Made by a program: the position numbers and the translations under genes. From TMED8 sp038125725 (lineage in GTDB: Bacteria > Pseudomonadota > Alphaproteobacteria > Rhodospirillales > Casp-alpha2), in assembly GCA_038125725.1 (NCBI GenBank), contig JAYPEK010000041.1:1-34209 (forward strand): a stretch of DNA of 34,209 bases, in the 5' to 3' direction. Every line of letters starts with the position of its first letter. Positions within the stretch are counted from its first letter, which is position 1. A model generated the notes under the pieces. That model was given only the letters and a program-made list of their open reading frames with translations. It did no database searches and was not told the DNA's origin. Positions 15,800 through 24,683 of the stretch are shown one piece after another.

Positions 15800-17866
15800 C
15801 TATCCCAGGACCACCAACCCATCTCCGGCGCGGACACCCTGTCCCTCGGGTAAAACGAAAATGGGGTTTATCTCCGCCTCCTTCAGGCGCCCGTCGAGGG
15901 CCGCAACCATATCGGCGAAGCACAGAACCGTCTCGACCAGTGCCTCCATGTCGGCATGCGGCCGCCCGCGAAACCCTCTCAACAGGGCAGCGGACTTGAG
16001 GCTGTCGATCATATTTTCGACTTGGGCACGATCGATCGGCAACAATCCGAGTGCTACGTCCTGATAGAGTTCAGTCGTGATGCCGCCTGCGCCGAGGACG
16101 ATATATGATCCCAGCTGCGGATCGCGATTGAACCCGAGGATCAATTCGACCCCATCGCTGACGAGTTCCTGGATGAGAAAACCATCAACCTTGGCGGAGG
16201 TCGCGTTGGAGACCTGGTCGAGCATATGTGTACAACGAGCCTCTACGGCGTCTGGCTCCACGCCAACGGCAACACCGCCGACCTCCGATTTATGATGAAT
16301 TTCGTTCGAGAGGATCTTGATCACGACCGGCCCACCAAACGCGACGGCGGCTTCCGCGGCATCGCGAGGGGTCACGGCCCTCGCCTCCTTGGGCACCGGC
16401 ACTCCGAAGCGGGCGAACAGAGCCATGCTGTCGGATTCATTCAACGCCCCGGACGGGATGTCACCGCAGTCGATCTCCGGAAACTGACGTTCATCGCCCG
16501 TCGCACCACGGCCGTTGAGGCATAACGCCAGCAACGTGGTCGCGCATGTTTCTGGCACCGCATAGGCAGGAATGCCGCTTTTGTTCAGATGTTTGACGAT
16601 TTCAGGTGCATCGGGGCTGACGTAGGCCATTAACGGCTTGTCGGTGATGGCGAGCGCTTCGGTCAACGGGCGGGCCACAACGTCCGGCTGACCAATCGAA
16701 GATGAGCCGACGACGACGACAATTGCGTCATAGGTCGGACTTTCGGCAAGAATTCGAAGGATATCCCGGAACAGATCCGGACGAAGACCGGCCAGGGTCA
16801 CATCGATCGGATTGCGGTCGAGAACGGCATCACGCAGGTCGAGCGCCAGCAGCTTGGCGGCGGTTTCGGGATCGGGGCGCGGTATCTCAAGGTCGGTGAG
16901 CCCGATGTTGTCCGCCACGATCGTCGCGGCGCCACCCGTCGAGGTCACAATGGCGACCCGCTTTCCGGCCATGGATCGCTTGCTGGCAAGCGCGGCGGGG
17001 ATATCCAACAGGTCGGCGAACGTCTCCGCACGGATGATGCCCAGTTGCTGGAAGAGCGCGTCGTAAACTTCCGCCGCTCCGGCGAGGGCGCCTGTATGGG
17101 AAACCGCGGCGTTGGCACCGGACTCGGAACGCCCAACCTTGTAGGCAACGATTGTTTTTCCGGCCGAACGCACGCGTTCAACAGCGGCGCGAAACTTATC
17201 GATGTCGCGAATGGTTTCCAGATAGAGCGCGACAACGTTGGTCGCGTCATCGGCTGCAATGGCCTCAAGAAAGTCCGCGACTTCCAGATCGGCCTCGTTG
17301 CCCGTCGCCACCAGCTTGGAGAACCCGAGCCCCCTCGCCATTGCACGCGAGAGCAAAGAGCCCAAAATTCCCCCACTCTGCGAGATTAGGGCGACGCTGC
17401 CGCTGTCGAACTCCGGCATTTCCAAGGCACCGCTCGCACTCAGTACAATGCCGTCCGTCAAGTTGACGAGGCCGATGGTGTTCGGCCCCAGTATGCGCAT
17501 GCGGCCGGCAGCCTCGCGGAGAGCGGCTTGACGGGCCCGGCCTTGTTCCCCGGTTTCCCCGAACCCACTCGCGAGTACGATGGCGGCCTTGGTTCCAGCC
17601 GCTGCCAACTGTTCCACGGAATCGATAACGCGGTCAGCGCCGACGAGAACGAGTCCGAGATCGGGCGCCTCAGGCAGATCGCTGGCGCTGGCATAGCACT
17701 TCAGGTCTCCGATCGTCTCGTAACGGGGATTGATGGGGTAAATCGACCCGGTATACCCATGCCGCTGTAGATGCGCGATGGGGCGGCCGTTTAACTTCCC
17801 CGGATCGGCGGATGCGCCGACGACCGCGACGCTGGCAGGCTTGAGGAGAACGTCCATGGAGGTCAT
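15800..17866 (-). CDS. Acyl-CoA synthetase (ADP-forming), fused subunits
   Basis: Family members convert acyl-CoA, ADP and phosphate to the acid, CoA and ATP, or run in reverse. The 688 residues comprise a CoA-binding Rossmann domain (about 5-130, with SVAVVGASADPGKLNGRPI), succinyl-CoA-synthetase-like domains (RILGPNTIGLVN; VALISQSGGILGSLL; phospho-histidine in AVSHTGALAG near 260), and a C-terminal ATP-grasp domain (about 470-685, with GGPVVIKILSNEIHHKSEVG and the ending LKEAEINPIFV). All motifs are intact. The ATG at 17866 is preceded by GAGG and stands nine bases after the crotonase stop. It is the last gene of the catabolic operon, where it would recover ATP from the final CoA thioester or activate the starting acid; the substrate is unknown. 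Confidence 0.9.
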   Translation of the reverse strand: MTSMDVLLKPASVAVVGASADPGKLNGRPIAHLQRHGYTGSIYPINPRYETIGDLKCYASASDLPEAPDLGLVLVGADRVIDSVEQLAAAGTKAAIVLASGFGETGEQGRARQAALREAAGRMRILGPNTIGLVNLTDGIVLSASGALEMPEFDSGSVALISQSGGILGSLLSRAMARGLGFSKLVATGNEADLEVADFLEAIAADDATNVVALYLETIRDIDKFRAAVERVRSAGKTIVAYKVGRSESGANAAVSHTGALAGAAEVYDALFQQLGIIRAETFADLLDIPAALASKRSMAGKRVAIVTSTGGAATIVADNIGLTDLEIPRPDPETAAKLLALDLRDAVLDRNPIDVTLAGLRPDLFRDILRILAESPTYDAIVVVVGSSSIGQPDVVARPLTEALAITDKPLMAYVSPDAPEIVKHLNKSGIPAYAVPETCATTLLALCLNGRGATGDERQFPEIDCGDIPSGALNESDSMALFARFGVPVPKEARAVTPRDAAEAAVAFGGPVVIKILSNEIHHKSEVGGVAVGVEPDAVEARCTHMLDQVSNATSAKVDGFLIQELVSDGVELILGFNRDPQLGSYIVLGAGGITTELYQDVALGLLPIDRAQVENMIDSLKSAALLRGFRGRPHADMEALVETVLCFADMVAALDGRLKEAEINPIFVLPEGQGVRAGDGLVVLG

Positions 17867-17875
17867 TCGGCGGCC

Positions 17876-18676
17876 TCACTTCTTGGCTTTGTTGAGAAAA
17901 TCTTCGACGGATTGCCGATGTTCGGCCGTGGTGTAGCAGACCGCCTGCGCCTCCCGGCCGAGCGCGAAAATCTGTTCGTCGGTGCTTTCGAAAGTTTTGT
18001 CGAGAATGGACTTGGTGAACGCGACGGCAGCCGGAGACCCGATCGTCAATTGCTCGGCCCAACATTGCGCCTCATCCAACAACCGGTCCGCGGAGACGAC
18101 GCGGTCGATCAATCCAATTCCAAGTGCTTCCTCCGTTTCGACAACCCGCGCAGACAGGATCAGTTCCTTGGCCCGCACCAGACCGACACGGCGTGGCAGG
18201 AAATACATGCCGCCGCCGTCGGACACCAAGCCGCGTTTGACGAAGCTCATGGACATCTTCGCTCCCTCGGCCGCGACAATGAAATCACAAGCCAAGGCCA
18301 TGTCGAGGCCAAGGCCGAAAGCGGCGCCGTTGACGGCGGCAATAACGGGTTTCGTCAAGCCGTGGATCGCGGCAACACCCTTGTGCGTGTTGCGCTGGCG
18401 ACTCCATCCATTGAAGGCGACTTCTCCCGCCGGCGCGTCCAGCCGCGCCCGCATGCCGCTGATGTCGCCGCCCGAGCAAAAGCCCTTGCCCGCACCGGTC
18501 AGAATGACGGCCCGCACCGTTTTATCCGCTGCTGCCCGTTCGAACGCCGTGATCAACTCCGCGCGCATATCGTCGCTGATGGCGTTCCGCACCTCCGGCC
18601 GGTTCAAGGTGACCGTCAGAATCCCATTTCGTTCCGATGTGAGGATGAATTGATGGTTTTCGGCGGGAGCGTTCAT
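17876..18676 (-). CDS. Crotonase-family enzyme, PaaG-like isomerase pattern
   Basis: This 266-residue protein has the crotonase fold. The oxyanion-hole motifs are GFCSGGDIS (66-73) and NGAAFGLGLDMALACDF (116-132), with the C-terminal helix VEDFLNKAK. The two glutamates of classical enoyl-CoA hydratase are not conserved: the first position is D125 (GLGLD) and the second is F145 (MSMSF). Instead D153 stands in GLVSDGGGMYFLPR, the place of the catalytic aspartate of PaaG-type isomerases. I therefore favour a double-bond isomerase or related enzyme over a hydratase. AAGGAAAG precedes the ATG. It lies between the PrpD-like gene and the acyl-CoA synthetase in the same operon. Confidence 0.88.
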   Translation of the reverse strand: MNAPAENHQFILTSERNGILTVTLNRPEVRNAISDDMRAELITAFERAAADKTVRAVILTGAGKGFCSGGDISGMRARLDAPAGEVAFNGWSRQRNTHKGVAAIHGLTKPVIAAVNGAAFGLGLDMALACDFIVAAEGAKMSMSFVKRGLVSDGGGMYFLPRRVGLVRAKELILSARVVETEEALGIGLIDRVVSADRLLDEAQCWAEQLTIGSPAAVAFTKSILDKTFESTDEQIFALGREAQAVCYTTAEHRQSVEDFLNKAKK

Positions 18677-18704
18677 GACTTGCTTTCCTTCTGTTCTCGA
18701 CGTT

Positions 18705-20081
18705 TCAGGCTTGGACGGTCGGCGGTTCGTCGTTCACGACACGTAAGGGGACCGGTCCGGGGAGTTCGGTGCCGTACAAGACGATCTCGCGGAGGTGCAC
18801 TGCCACTTCCGGCGCCAAAACAGTACCCGCGAGCTCATCGTAATTCACGATTAACTCCCCGTCAGACAACGGGCTCTCCGGATCGCCCTTTCTGGTTTTC
18901 TGAAAATGGGCCAGCTCCGTTCCGTCTTCGAGGCGCACCGTAATCCGTGCCATCCGCTTCGCGGGATAGGCGGCCGTGAGTTCCGGATCCTCGCTGACGG
19001 TGATCTTCTCCATCCATGCACGAATGTCCGCCCTTGCCAAAGCTTCGGGTTGGAATGCGTCGAGACGGACGGCCCCAAGGACGAGCTGCGCCGAAATGCA
19101 ATATTGAGTGCTGAACCGTGCCTCCTGCGCGGACTGAGGCGCGGGCCGGTTACATATCTGTTCCGTGGCAGCGTACCCGGCAACATGAATTGCGGAGATG
19201 CGGTCAACTGGAATAGCTTCTTCGTCGAGTAACTGTTTCAGGCCATCGAGCGCCGGAAAGATATGCCCGCAGCATCCGTGGTTTTTCACGGTCATCCGGG
19301 TGATCGGCGTCCATTCACCAATGCCGTCGAGCGCCTTCTCCCAATCGCCGCTGGTTGCACTGGTTGCAGCCGCGAAACCTTTGGCGGCGTGCAGGCTATC
19401 GAAGGAACCCGTAACACCGTGCGCGGCCGCGAGCCCGGCAAGCATCCCGGCTTCGGCGGCGTGCCCGGGGTGCAGCGCCTTGGCCATGCCTTCGCCGAGC
19501 AGATTTTGTTGGTGTCCGCCTGCGAAGCTGGTGGCAAGCGCGATTGCATGGGCGATACCGACGGTATCGCAATCCAGCACCATTGCGGTCGTTGCCGCCG
19601 CACCGATGGTGCCAAGCGTGGCCGTCGTGTGCCAATAGGCGTAGTGACTGGGTTGGATCGCGAGGGAGATGCGGCAGCCGACCTCGTAACCGGCAATGAT
19701 TGCACGGTGCATTTGTTCGAGCGCGATCGCGCGGTCTTGCGCCAGCGCCAGCGCCGCAGCGATGGTCGAACTGCCGGGGTGGTAGCCGCCATCCTTGAAT
19801 ATGTCGTCGAATTCGACGATGTGGCTGGCCGTGGCGTTCAATAGGGCGGCGTGGCGAGCATCGGCGGCCTTGCCGTCCACGTAGCAATGCGCACCGCCGG
19901 CGCCTCGGCCTGGACCAAGGGCGCTTGCCAAGAGGGTCGCCGGGGGCAGGACGCACCCTGGCAATGTCGTTGCGAACCAATCAAGGATTGCCCTGCGTGT
20001 CGACCAAACGACATCCGCCGGCAAATCCCGATGCCGCCAATGATTCGCGGCCTCTGCAAGGGATAACAGTGGATTGTTCAT
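18705..20081 (-). CDS. MmgE/PrpD family protein
   Basis: The 458-residue protein belongs to the family of 2-methylcitrate dehydratase (PrpD), aconitate decarboxylase and iminodisuccinate epimerase. Family patterns include RRAILDWFATTLPGC, ALLNATASHIVEFDD, YHPGSSTIAAALALAQ, IIAGYEVGCRI, HTTATLGTIGAAA and VKNHGCCGHIFPALDGL. Members act on di- and tricarboxylic acids, usually adding or removing water or CO2. The rest of a methylcitrate cycle (PrpB, PrpC) is absent, so propionate catabolism is unlikely. I chose the ATG at 20081, with AGGAGG upstream; a GTG five codons earlier would bury that site. The gene lies between the CoA-transferase and the crotonase. Its substrate cannot be read from sequence. 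Confidence 0.9.
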   Translation of the reverse strand: MNNPLLSLAEAANHWRHRDLPADVVWSTRRAILDWFATTLPGCVLPPATLLASALGPGRGAGGAHCYVDGKAADARHAALLNATASHIVEFDDIFKDGGYHPGSSTIAAALALAQDRAIALEQMHRAIIAGYEVGCRISLAIQPSHYAYWHTTATLGTIGAAATTAMVLDCDTVGIAHAIALATSFAGGHQQNLLGEGMAKALHPGHAAEAGMLAGLAAAHGVTGSFDSLHAAKGFAAATSATSGDWEKALDGIGEWTPITRMTVKNHGCCGHIFPALDGLKQLLDEEAIPVDRISAIHVAGYAATEQICNRPAPQSAQEARFSTQYCISAQLVLGAVRLDAFQPEALARADIRAWMEKITVSEDPELTAAYPAKRMARITVRLEDGTELAHFQKTRKGDPESPLSDGELIVNYDELAGTVLAPEVAVHLREIVLYGTELPGPVPLRVVNDEPPTVQA

Positions 20082-20126
20082 TCGTGCCTCCTGCACCGGA
20101 CTGTCGATCGGCCAACCCGAATTTCG

Positions 20127-21323
20127 TCAGTCGATCGCGCCGGCCGACCGCATCTCGGCGATTTGATCCGGCGTATACCCAAGGTCTTCCAGGATTTCGA
20201 TAGTCTGCGCCCCGACAGGTTGCGGAGGCAAATGAACTTCCGATGGGCTTTTTGACAGACGGAATGCCACCTTCGGTACCGTCAGCCCGTCGGTAATGCT
20301 TTCGGGGGCCTGAAACGTATGAAGGACTTCACGGCTCGCGATTTGTTCGTCGGCAAGCGCCTCTTCCATACGGCGAATACGGGCAGCGGGAATACGGTTT
20401 TCGTTTAATAACTTTTCCCAATGTGCGGCAGGGTGCTTGGCGATGATTTCGGTCAGCGCTGCGGTTTCTTCGGCATGCGCATCAAGCCGTTGGTTGTTGT
20501 CGGACTTGATCATGTCCTTGCGGTCCAGCACGGTCCACAAGCGGCGCTGTTGGCGGAGGTTCGAGGCCGCGATCATCATCGGCGCATCCGCGGCTTCGTA
20601 GCAGCCGATGGTGGCAAAGGGAAAGGTGTTGCCCTTCGGCTCGGGGTGCTTTCCGTTCCAGGTGAAGCCCGTGAGATGAGAGCTGCACAACACCAAGGCG
20701 ACATCGAGCATGGAGACGTCGACGTACTGGCCTTTCCCGCCGTTTCTTTCTCGTTGAAGCAGAGCCGACGAAATCGCAAACGCCGCCGTGGTTCCCGTCG
20801 CATAATCGACCACCGGCGCGCCGGTCTTGAGGGGACGTCCGTCGTCTTGGTGCGATGTCATCGCCATCATGCCCGAGAACGCCTGCAGGATATTGTCATA
20901 TCCCGTGAGGTGGGCGCGTGGGCCCGTCGATCCGAACGCCGAGATCGAACAGTATATCAACCCGGGATTGATCTCGGACATTTCCGTGTAGCCGAGGCCG
21001 AGGTCTTCAAAGGCTCCCGGGCGATAGTTCTCGACGAATACGTCGGCGGTGGCGATCAACCGCTTCAGAGCTTCCCGTCCGGTCTCAGTTTTCAAATCAA
21101 GGGCGAGCGCCTTCTTATTGGAGGCCTGTGCCATGAACGCGGTGCCCATGCCGATGTCACTCATGGCGCGGTCGGAGCCCTGCCAACGGGCCTGATCGGG
21201 GTCGCCTGGCGCCTCAAGCTTGATAACTTCCGCGCCAAGCACGGCCAATTGGTAACTGGCAAACGGCCCAGCGAGTACGTGCGTCGTATCGATGACGCGG
21301 AAACCTTCAAATGCTTTGTTCAT
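20127..21323 (-). CDS. CaiB/BaiF (class III) CoA-transferase
   Basis: Enzymes of this family move CoA from one acid to another through a mixed anhydride on an aspartate. The 398 residues show the N-terminal signature VIDTTHVLAGPFASYQLAVLG, AEVIKLEAPGDPDQ, VFVENYRPGAFEDLGLGY, ISAFGSTGP, and the catalytic D173 in GAPVVDYATG, ending with ILEDLGYTPDQIAEM. Length and motifs are complete. AAGGA lies just before the ATG. It is followed 46 bases later by the PrpD-like gene. It would activate the imported acid, likely with succinyl-CoA or a product CoA ester as donor; that assignment is inference from the operon. Confidence 0.93.
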   Translation of the reverse strand: MNKAFEGFRVIDTTHVLAGPFASYQLAVLGAEVIKLEAPGDPDQARWQGSDRAMSDIGMGTAFMAQASNKKALALDLKTETGREALKRLIATADVFVENYRPGAFEDLGLGYTEMSEINPGLIYCSISAFGSTGPRAHLTGYDNILQAFSGMMAMTSHQDDGRPLKTGAPVVDYATGTTAAFAISSALLQRERNGGKGQYVDVSMLDVALVLCSSHLTGFTWNGKHPEPKGNTFPFATIGCYEAADAPMMIAASNLRQQRRLWTVLDRKDMIKSDNNQRLDAHAEETAALTEIIAKHPAAHWEKLLNENRIPAARIRRMEEALADEQIASREVLHTFQAPESITDGLTVPKVAFRLSKSPSEVHLPPQPVGAQTIEILEDLGYTPDQIAEMRSAGAID

Positions 21324-21398
21324 CGGTCCTTACTATTCTTCTGCCGGTACGATATGGGAGGTCCGAACCGGTGCCGAACCGCCCTTTCTCGTAGGCGA

Positions 21399-22364
21399 TT
21401 ACTTTATCAGACTTTGGTTTTCCTTGATGTTTTCAATCAGCTCGGCGTAGATCGCCTGCGCCTGTTTGGTGTCGGTGAAATGAATTTCCTCGCCGACGGC
21501 TTTGATAAGTCTTTTCACGGCCTTGTCCGCAAGGATCGCCTTGAAACCAGCTGCTAGCTTGGCAGCGATTTCATCGCTGGTGTTCGGATGTACACCCAGC
21601 CAACGCGGTTGGACCAATGCCTTCAAGCCGAGGTCGCCAACCCACGGGGCCTTGTAACCCGCTTTTTTGACGAAGGCCTTACTGTCTGGACGTGAGCCGA
21701 TGTTGAGGATCGACTTCGCTTTGTCACCGACTGACAGGACGGTCGCGGGCGTAACGACGGCTAGAGTAATGTGACCACCAAGAAGGTCAGCAACAGCCTT
21801 GCTGGTTCCTGGGTAAGGCACAATCGTGATATCGACACCGGCTTGGCGGAAAATGTTCGCCGCTCCCATGGTCTGAGCCAAAGTGCCGCCAATGTTCAAT
21901 TTGCCCGGGTTCGATTTGGCGTATTTTACCACCTTGTCCCAGCTGTCGAATTCACTGCCAGTTTTGCTCAGGATATGGACGTTGAAATCGGAAGCGAAGG
22001 CGACGATCTTCACGTCGGAAACCTTCATCGGCGAATTGGGCTCTGTAATCGCAGCAATCATCGGGGTCAGGCTGCCAAAATAGAGGGTATGGCCGTCGGC
22101 AGGTTGGTTGAGCATGTACTTCCAGCCGACCGCACCGCCGGCACCGGGCCGGTTCTGTACGTGGATGGCCTGCCCGAGATGGTCGATGGCTGTCGTCGTC
22201 ATGATACGCGCCCAACGGTCTGTTCCACCGCCCGAATTGAAGGGCACCACGAACTTGATGGTTTTCGACGGGAAGTCTGCCGCGGACACGCCGAGGCCGG
22301 TCAAAGATACACCGGCAACGATGACCGCTGCCAAAGTCATGGAGAAAAGTCGTTTAAGTTTCAT
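21399..22364 (-). CDS. TctC-type (Bug) solute-binding protein
   Basis: This periplasmic binding protein of a tripartite tricarboxylate transporter has 321 residues with a signal peptide (basic MKLKRLF, hydrophobic core, cut near VSA|AD). Family motifs are FPSKTIKFVVPFNSGGGTDR, VQNRPGAGGAVGWKYM and ADGHTLYFGS. Bug proteins capture carboxylated substrates and deliver them to the TctAB permease. AGGAGG lies just before the ATG. It follows tctA by 56 bases and precedes the CoA-transferase by 75 bases. Its position predicts that its ligand is the acid degraded by the operon. Confidence 0.93.
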   Translation of the reverse strand: MKLKRLFSMTLAAVIVAGVSLTGLGVSAADFPSKTIKFVVPFNSGGGTDRWARIMTTTAIDHLGQAIHVQNRPGAGGAVGWKYMLNQPADGHTLYFGSLTPMIAAITEPNSPMKVSDVKIVAFASDFNVHILSKTGSEFDSWDKVVKYAKSNPGKLNIGGTLAQTMGAANIFRQAGVDITIVPYPGTSKAVADLLGGHITLAVVTPATVLSVGDKAKSILNIGSRPDSKAFVKKAGYKAPWVGDLGLKALVQPRWLGVHPNTSDEIAAKLAAGFKAILADKAVKRLIKAVGEEIHFTDTKQAQAIYAELIENIKENQSLIK

Positions 22365-22420
22365 GAGAACCTCCTGTTGGTTTCAATACGTAGAGTGAGC
22401 AGGCAGTCAAACCGCCGGAC

Positions 22421-23956
22421 CTATTCTTCCGAGGCCATTTCCTTGACGCGGCGAGTGACGTGCGTGCGGGTGAAAATGATCGATAGGGCGAGTGTTATCG
22501 CCGCCAATCCGATCGCCAGGGGACTGGTGAAAAGAGCGGAAGACCAATCCCCTCGGCTGATTAGCAGTGCGCGACGCAGGCTTTCCTCTGCCATGGGGGC
22601 CAAGAGAAATGTGATGATCAACGGCGCTTCCGGAATCTTGAAAATCCGAAAGAAGTAGCCGACCACGCCGAAAACCAAGACCAGCAAAACGTCATACGGG
22701 TTGCTTTGGTATGCGAAGGCGCCGACCAGTGCCATCGCGAGGACGATCGGCACCAGCAATGTCGGCGGCAGATGCCCCAATTTGGCATAGATGCCGGCAA
22801 AGAACCGCCCGACGAAAAGATTAAAGAAGTTGGCGACGAGCATCACGATGAAAAGGGAATAGATGGCGACCGGGTAAAGTTCGAACATGCGAGGTCCGGC
22901 AGCCACACCTTGGACCGCTAACGCTCCGCCGATCATGGCGGCGATGGTACTTCCGGGAATTCCGAACGCGAGTAGCGGCACCAGAGTCGGCCCGCAGGTC
23001 GCGTTATTCCCCGCCTCGGCTGCCGCCACCCCCTCGAGTCGACCGGTGCCGATCTTTTTTTCAGGCGATACATGGCGGGCGATGCCATAGGATAGAAATG
23101 CGCCGACGGTGGAACCCAGTCCAGGTAAGATTCCGACGAAACTACCGACCCCGGTACCAATGGATATTTCTTTCCAGCAGCTCAAATATTCTTGAAATGT
23201 CAGCGGCTCTTCGCGTTCGGAGAAGGCGCTCATGATCGTTTCGTGGCGCCGGCGCGCATCGCGGACGGCTTCGTCGTATATTTCCACCAACTTTTCGAAC
23301 ATGCTGGCGACGGCGAAGAGGCCAATGATCAATGGAATCAACTTCACCCCCTCGGATAGCCACCAAAGACCGAACGTGTTTCGAGCCACCATGCTGACCG
23401 GATCGGAACCGATCGTGCCCAGGAACAGGCCGACGGCGACGGCGAAGAGGCCCTTGGCGAAATGATCGCCAGACAGCGCGCCGAGTAGGGAAATGGCGAG
23501 AACCATCAACCACAATCTCTCTGACGGACCGAAGTTGAGCGCTACGAGCGCCAGCGTCGGGGCCAAGAGGATGGTCAGGACATCGCTTGAGAAATCGGCA
23601 GTCACCGAGGCGTAAAGCGCCATGTGCAGCGCCTTTTTGCCCTTACCCTGTTGCGTGAGCTTATAGCCATCGATGACCGTTGCCCCCGATTCCGCATTCC
23701 CAGGTGTCGCGAAACTGATTGCCGCGATGGATCCGCCGTAGACACCGCCCTTGTAGACCCCAAGCAGCAATCCGAGTGTTGCCGGCAGGCTCAAAGTGAA
23801 AGTCAAAGGCAAGAGAAGCGCGATCGCCGGAGCGGGGCTAAGGCCGGGCATGGCGCCGACACCGACACCGACAACGACGCCGACAAGCAGCCAAAGCATC
23901 GTGTTAAACGTGAACACGACGTCGAGAGCTCCCAATAAACTTTCAAAATCGACCAT
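22421..23956 (-). CDS. TctA-type large permease subunit
   Basis: This 511-residue inner-membrane protein has about 10-12 hydrophobic helices and the TctA signatures GVGVGAMPGLSPAPAIALLL, YKGGVYGGSIAAISFATPGN (near residue 68) and LPGLGSTVGAFLSYGIAR (near residue 280), followed by FGIPGSTIAAMIGGAL. It uses an ion gradient to import the acid brought by TctC. Its ATG stands three bases after the tctB stop, so the pair is translationally linked. Length is normal. The order B-A-C differs from the common C-B-A arrangement. Confidence 0.94.
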   Translation of the reverse strand: MVDFESLLGALDVVFTFNTMLWLLVGVVVGVGVGAMPGLSPAPAIALLLPLTFTLSLPATLGLLLGVYKGGVYGGSIAAISFATPGNAESGATVIDGYKLTQQGKGKKALHMALYASVTADFSSDVLTILLAPTLALVALNFGPSERLWLMVLAISLLGALSGDHFAKGLFAVAVGLFLGTIGSDPVSMVARNTFGLWWLSEGVKLIPLIIGLFAVASMFEKLVEIYDEAVRDARRRHETIMSAFSEREEPLTFQEYLSCWKEISIGTGVGSFVGILPGLGSTVGAFLSYGIARHVSPEKKIGTGRLEGVAAAEAGNNATCGPTLVPLLAFGIPGSTIAAMIGGALAVQGVAAGPRMFELYPVAIYSLFIVMLVANFFNLFVGRFFAGIYAKLGHLPPTLLVPIVLAMALVGAFAYQSNPYDVLLVLVFGVVGYFFRIFKIPEAPLIITFLLAPMAEESLRRALLISRGDWSSALFTSPLAIGLAAITLALSIIFTRTHVTRRVKEMASEE

Positions 23957-23959
23957 TTC

Positions 23960-24490
23960 TCACCCGATCCGGTTGCTGATAAACGCCCAAATCAGGCCGT
24001 CGTCGATATCGACGCCGAGGGCGAACATGATGGTGCGCAGTACGATGGAAATTGCGATGCCGACCACAGCGGCGGACCATATGGGCCGGTAGCCGAGCGC
24101 GGTCGAGCCACCAAGGATAAAGAGCGCAATCGCCGGAACGAAGCCGAGATAGTCGAACGAAAGGAACACGACCCCAAGGATGATGGCTGCGGAAAGGACA
24201 ACGATCCCAGCCGTCAGGGATGAATAAACGAGGCCAGGTTCGATGGTTCGCGATTGGCCATCGAACATCAGGATCAAGACCGATACCGCCATCATGAACA
24301 CCGCGAACAATGGAAATCCGCCGAGCAAAAAGCCGTCGCGCAGTTCCCGGTGCGCCCAATCGCTGAACCAGATATTCGCGGCAATGATGGCAACCAAAAC
24401 AAACAGGGCGGTTGCTACGCCGCGGTTCGACTTCAGAAAACGCGTATTGGAAGACGCAGTTGGACCTGCGTCGGGTGCCGGATTTGGCAT
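23960..24490 (-). CDS. TctB-type small permease subunit
   Basis: The 176-residue protein has four hydrophobic helices: about 28-45, 58-77, 92-120 and 135-160. The loop LSFDYLGFVPAIALFILGGS is typical of TctB, which partners TctA in the membrane. An ATG at 24517 is also in frame but has no ribosome site. The ATG at 24490 has GGAGG nine bases upstream and is preferred. It is the first gene of the operon, reading away from the LysR gene. Confidence 0.85.
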   Translation of the reverse strand: MPNPAPDAGPTASSNTRFLKSNRGVATALFVLVAIIAANIWFSDWAHRELRDGFLLGGFPLFAVFMMAVSVLILMFDGQSRTIEPGLVYSSLTAGIVVLSAAIILGVVFLSFDYLGFVPAIALFILGGSTALGYRPIWSAAVVGIAISIVLRTIMFALGVDIDDGLIWAFISNRIG

Positions 24491-24512
24491 TGACCTTGAC
24501 CTCCCCAATCGA

Positions 24513-24534
24513 ATCATATTTGATCTAAAATCAA
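24513..24534 (-). promoter_or_regulatory. Candidate operon promoter with inverted repeat
   Basis: On the reverse strand a -10-like TATGAT lies at 24513-24518, about 23 bases before the tctB ATG. No good -35 stands at the right distance, which would suit an activator-dependent promoter. TTGAT-N5-ATCAA (24520-24534) is a perfect inverted repeat containing a T-N11-A core, the usual LysR-type recognition pattern. The promoter and site are read by eye only. Confidence 0.5.
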
Positions 24535-24631
24535 TACCGATACCTGTTGGATGCGGTGCTGATCAGTCAAAATAAGGAACGAATAGGCCATATATATATC
24601 TTGCTTCGGGCGCAAAGGCCTAAAGCGAAAT

Positions 24632-24657
24632 ACTCAAGAAGATATTGAGTTTTTTTC
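24632..24657 (+). promoter_or_regulatory. Second inverted repeat before the LysR gene
   Basis: ACTCAA (24632-24637) and TTGAGT (24645-24650) form a perfect six-base inverted repeat around GAAGATA, followed by a run of T. It ends 33 bases before the LysR start codon. It can be read as a LysR-type site for self-regulation or as a short intrinsic terminator-like hairpin; the position favours a binding site. Confidence 0.4.
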
Positions 24658-24683
24658 AAAGTATATCGTAAAAGGATAGCGGC

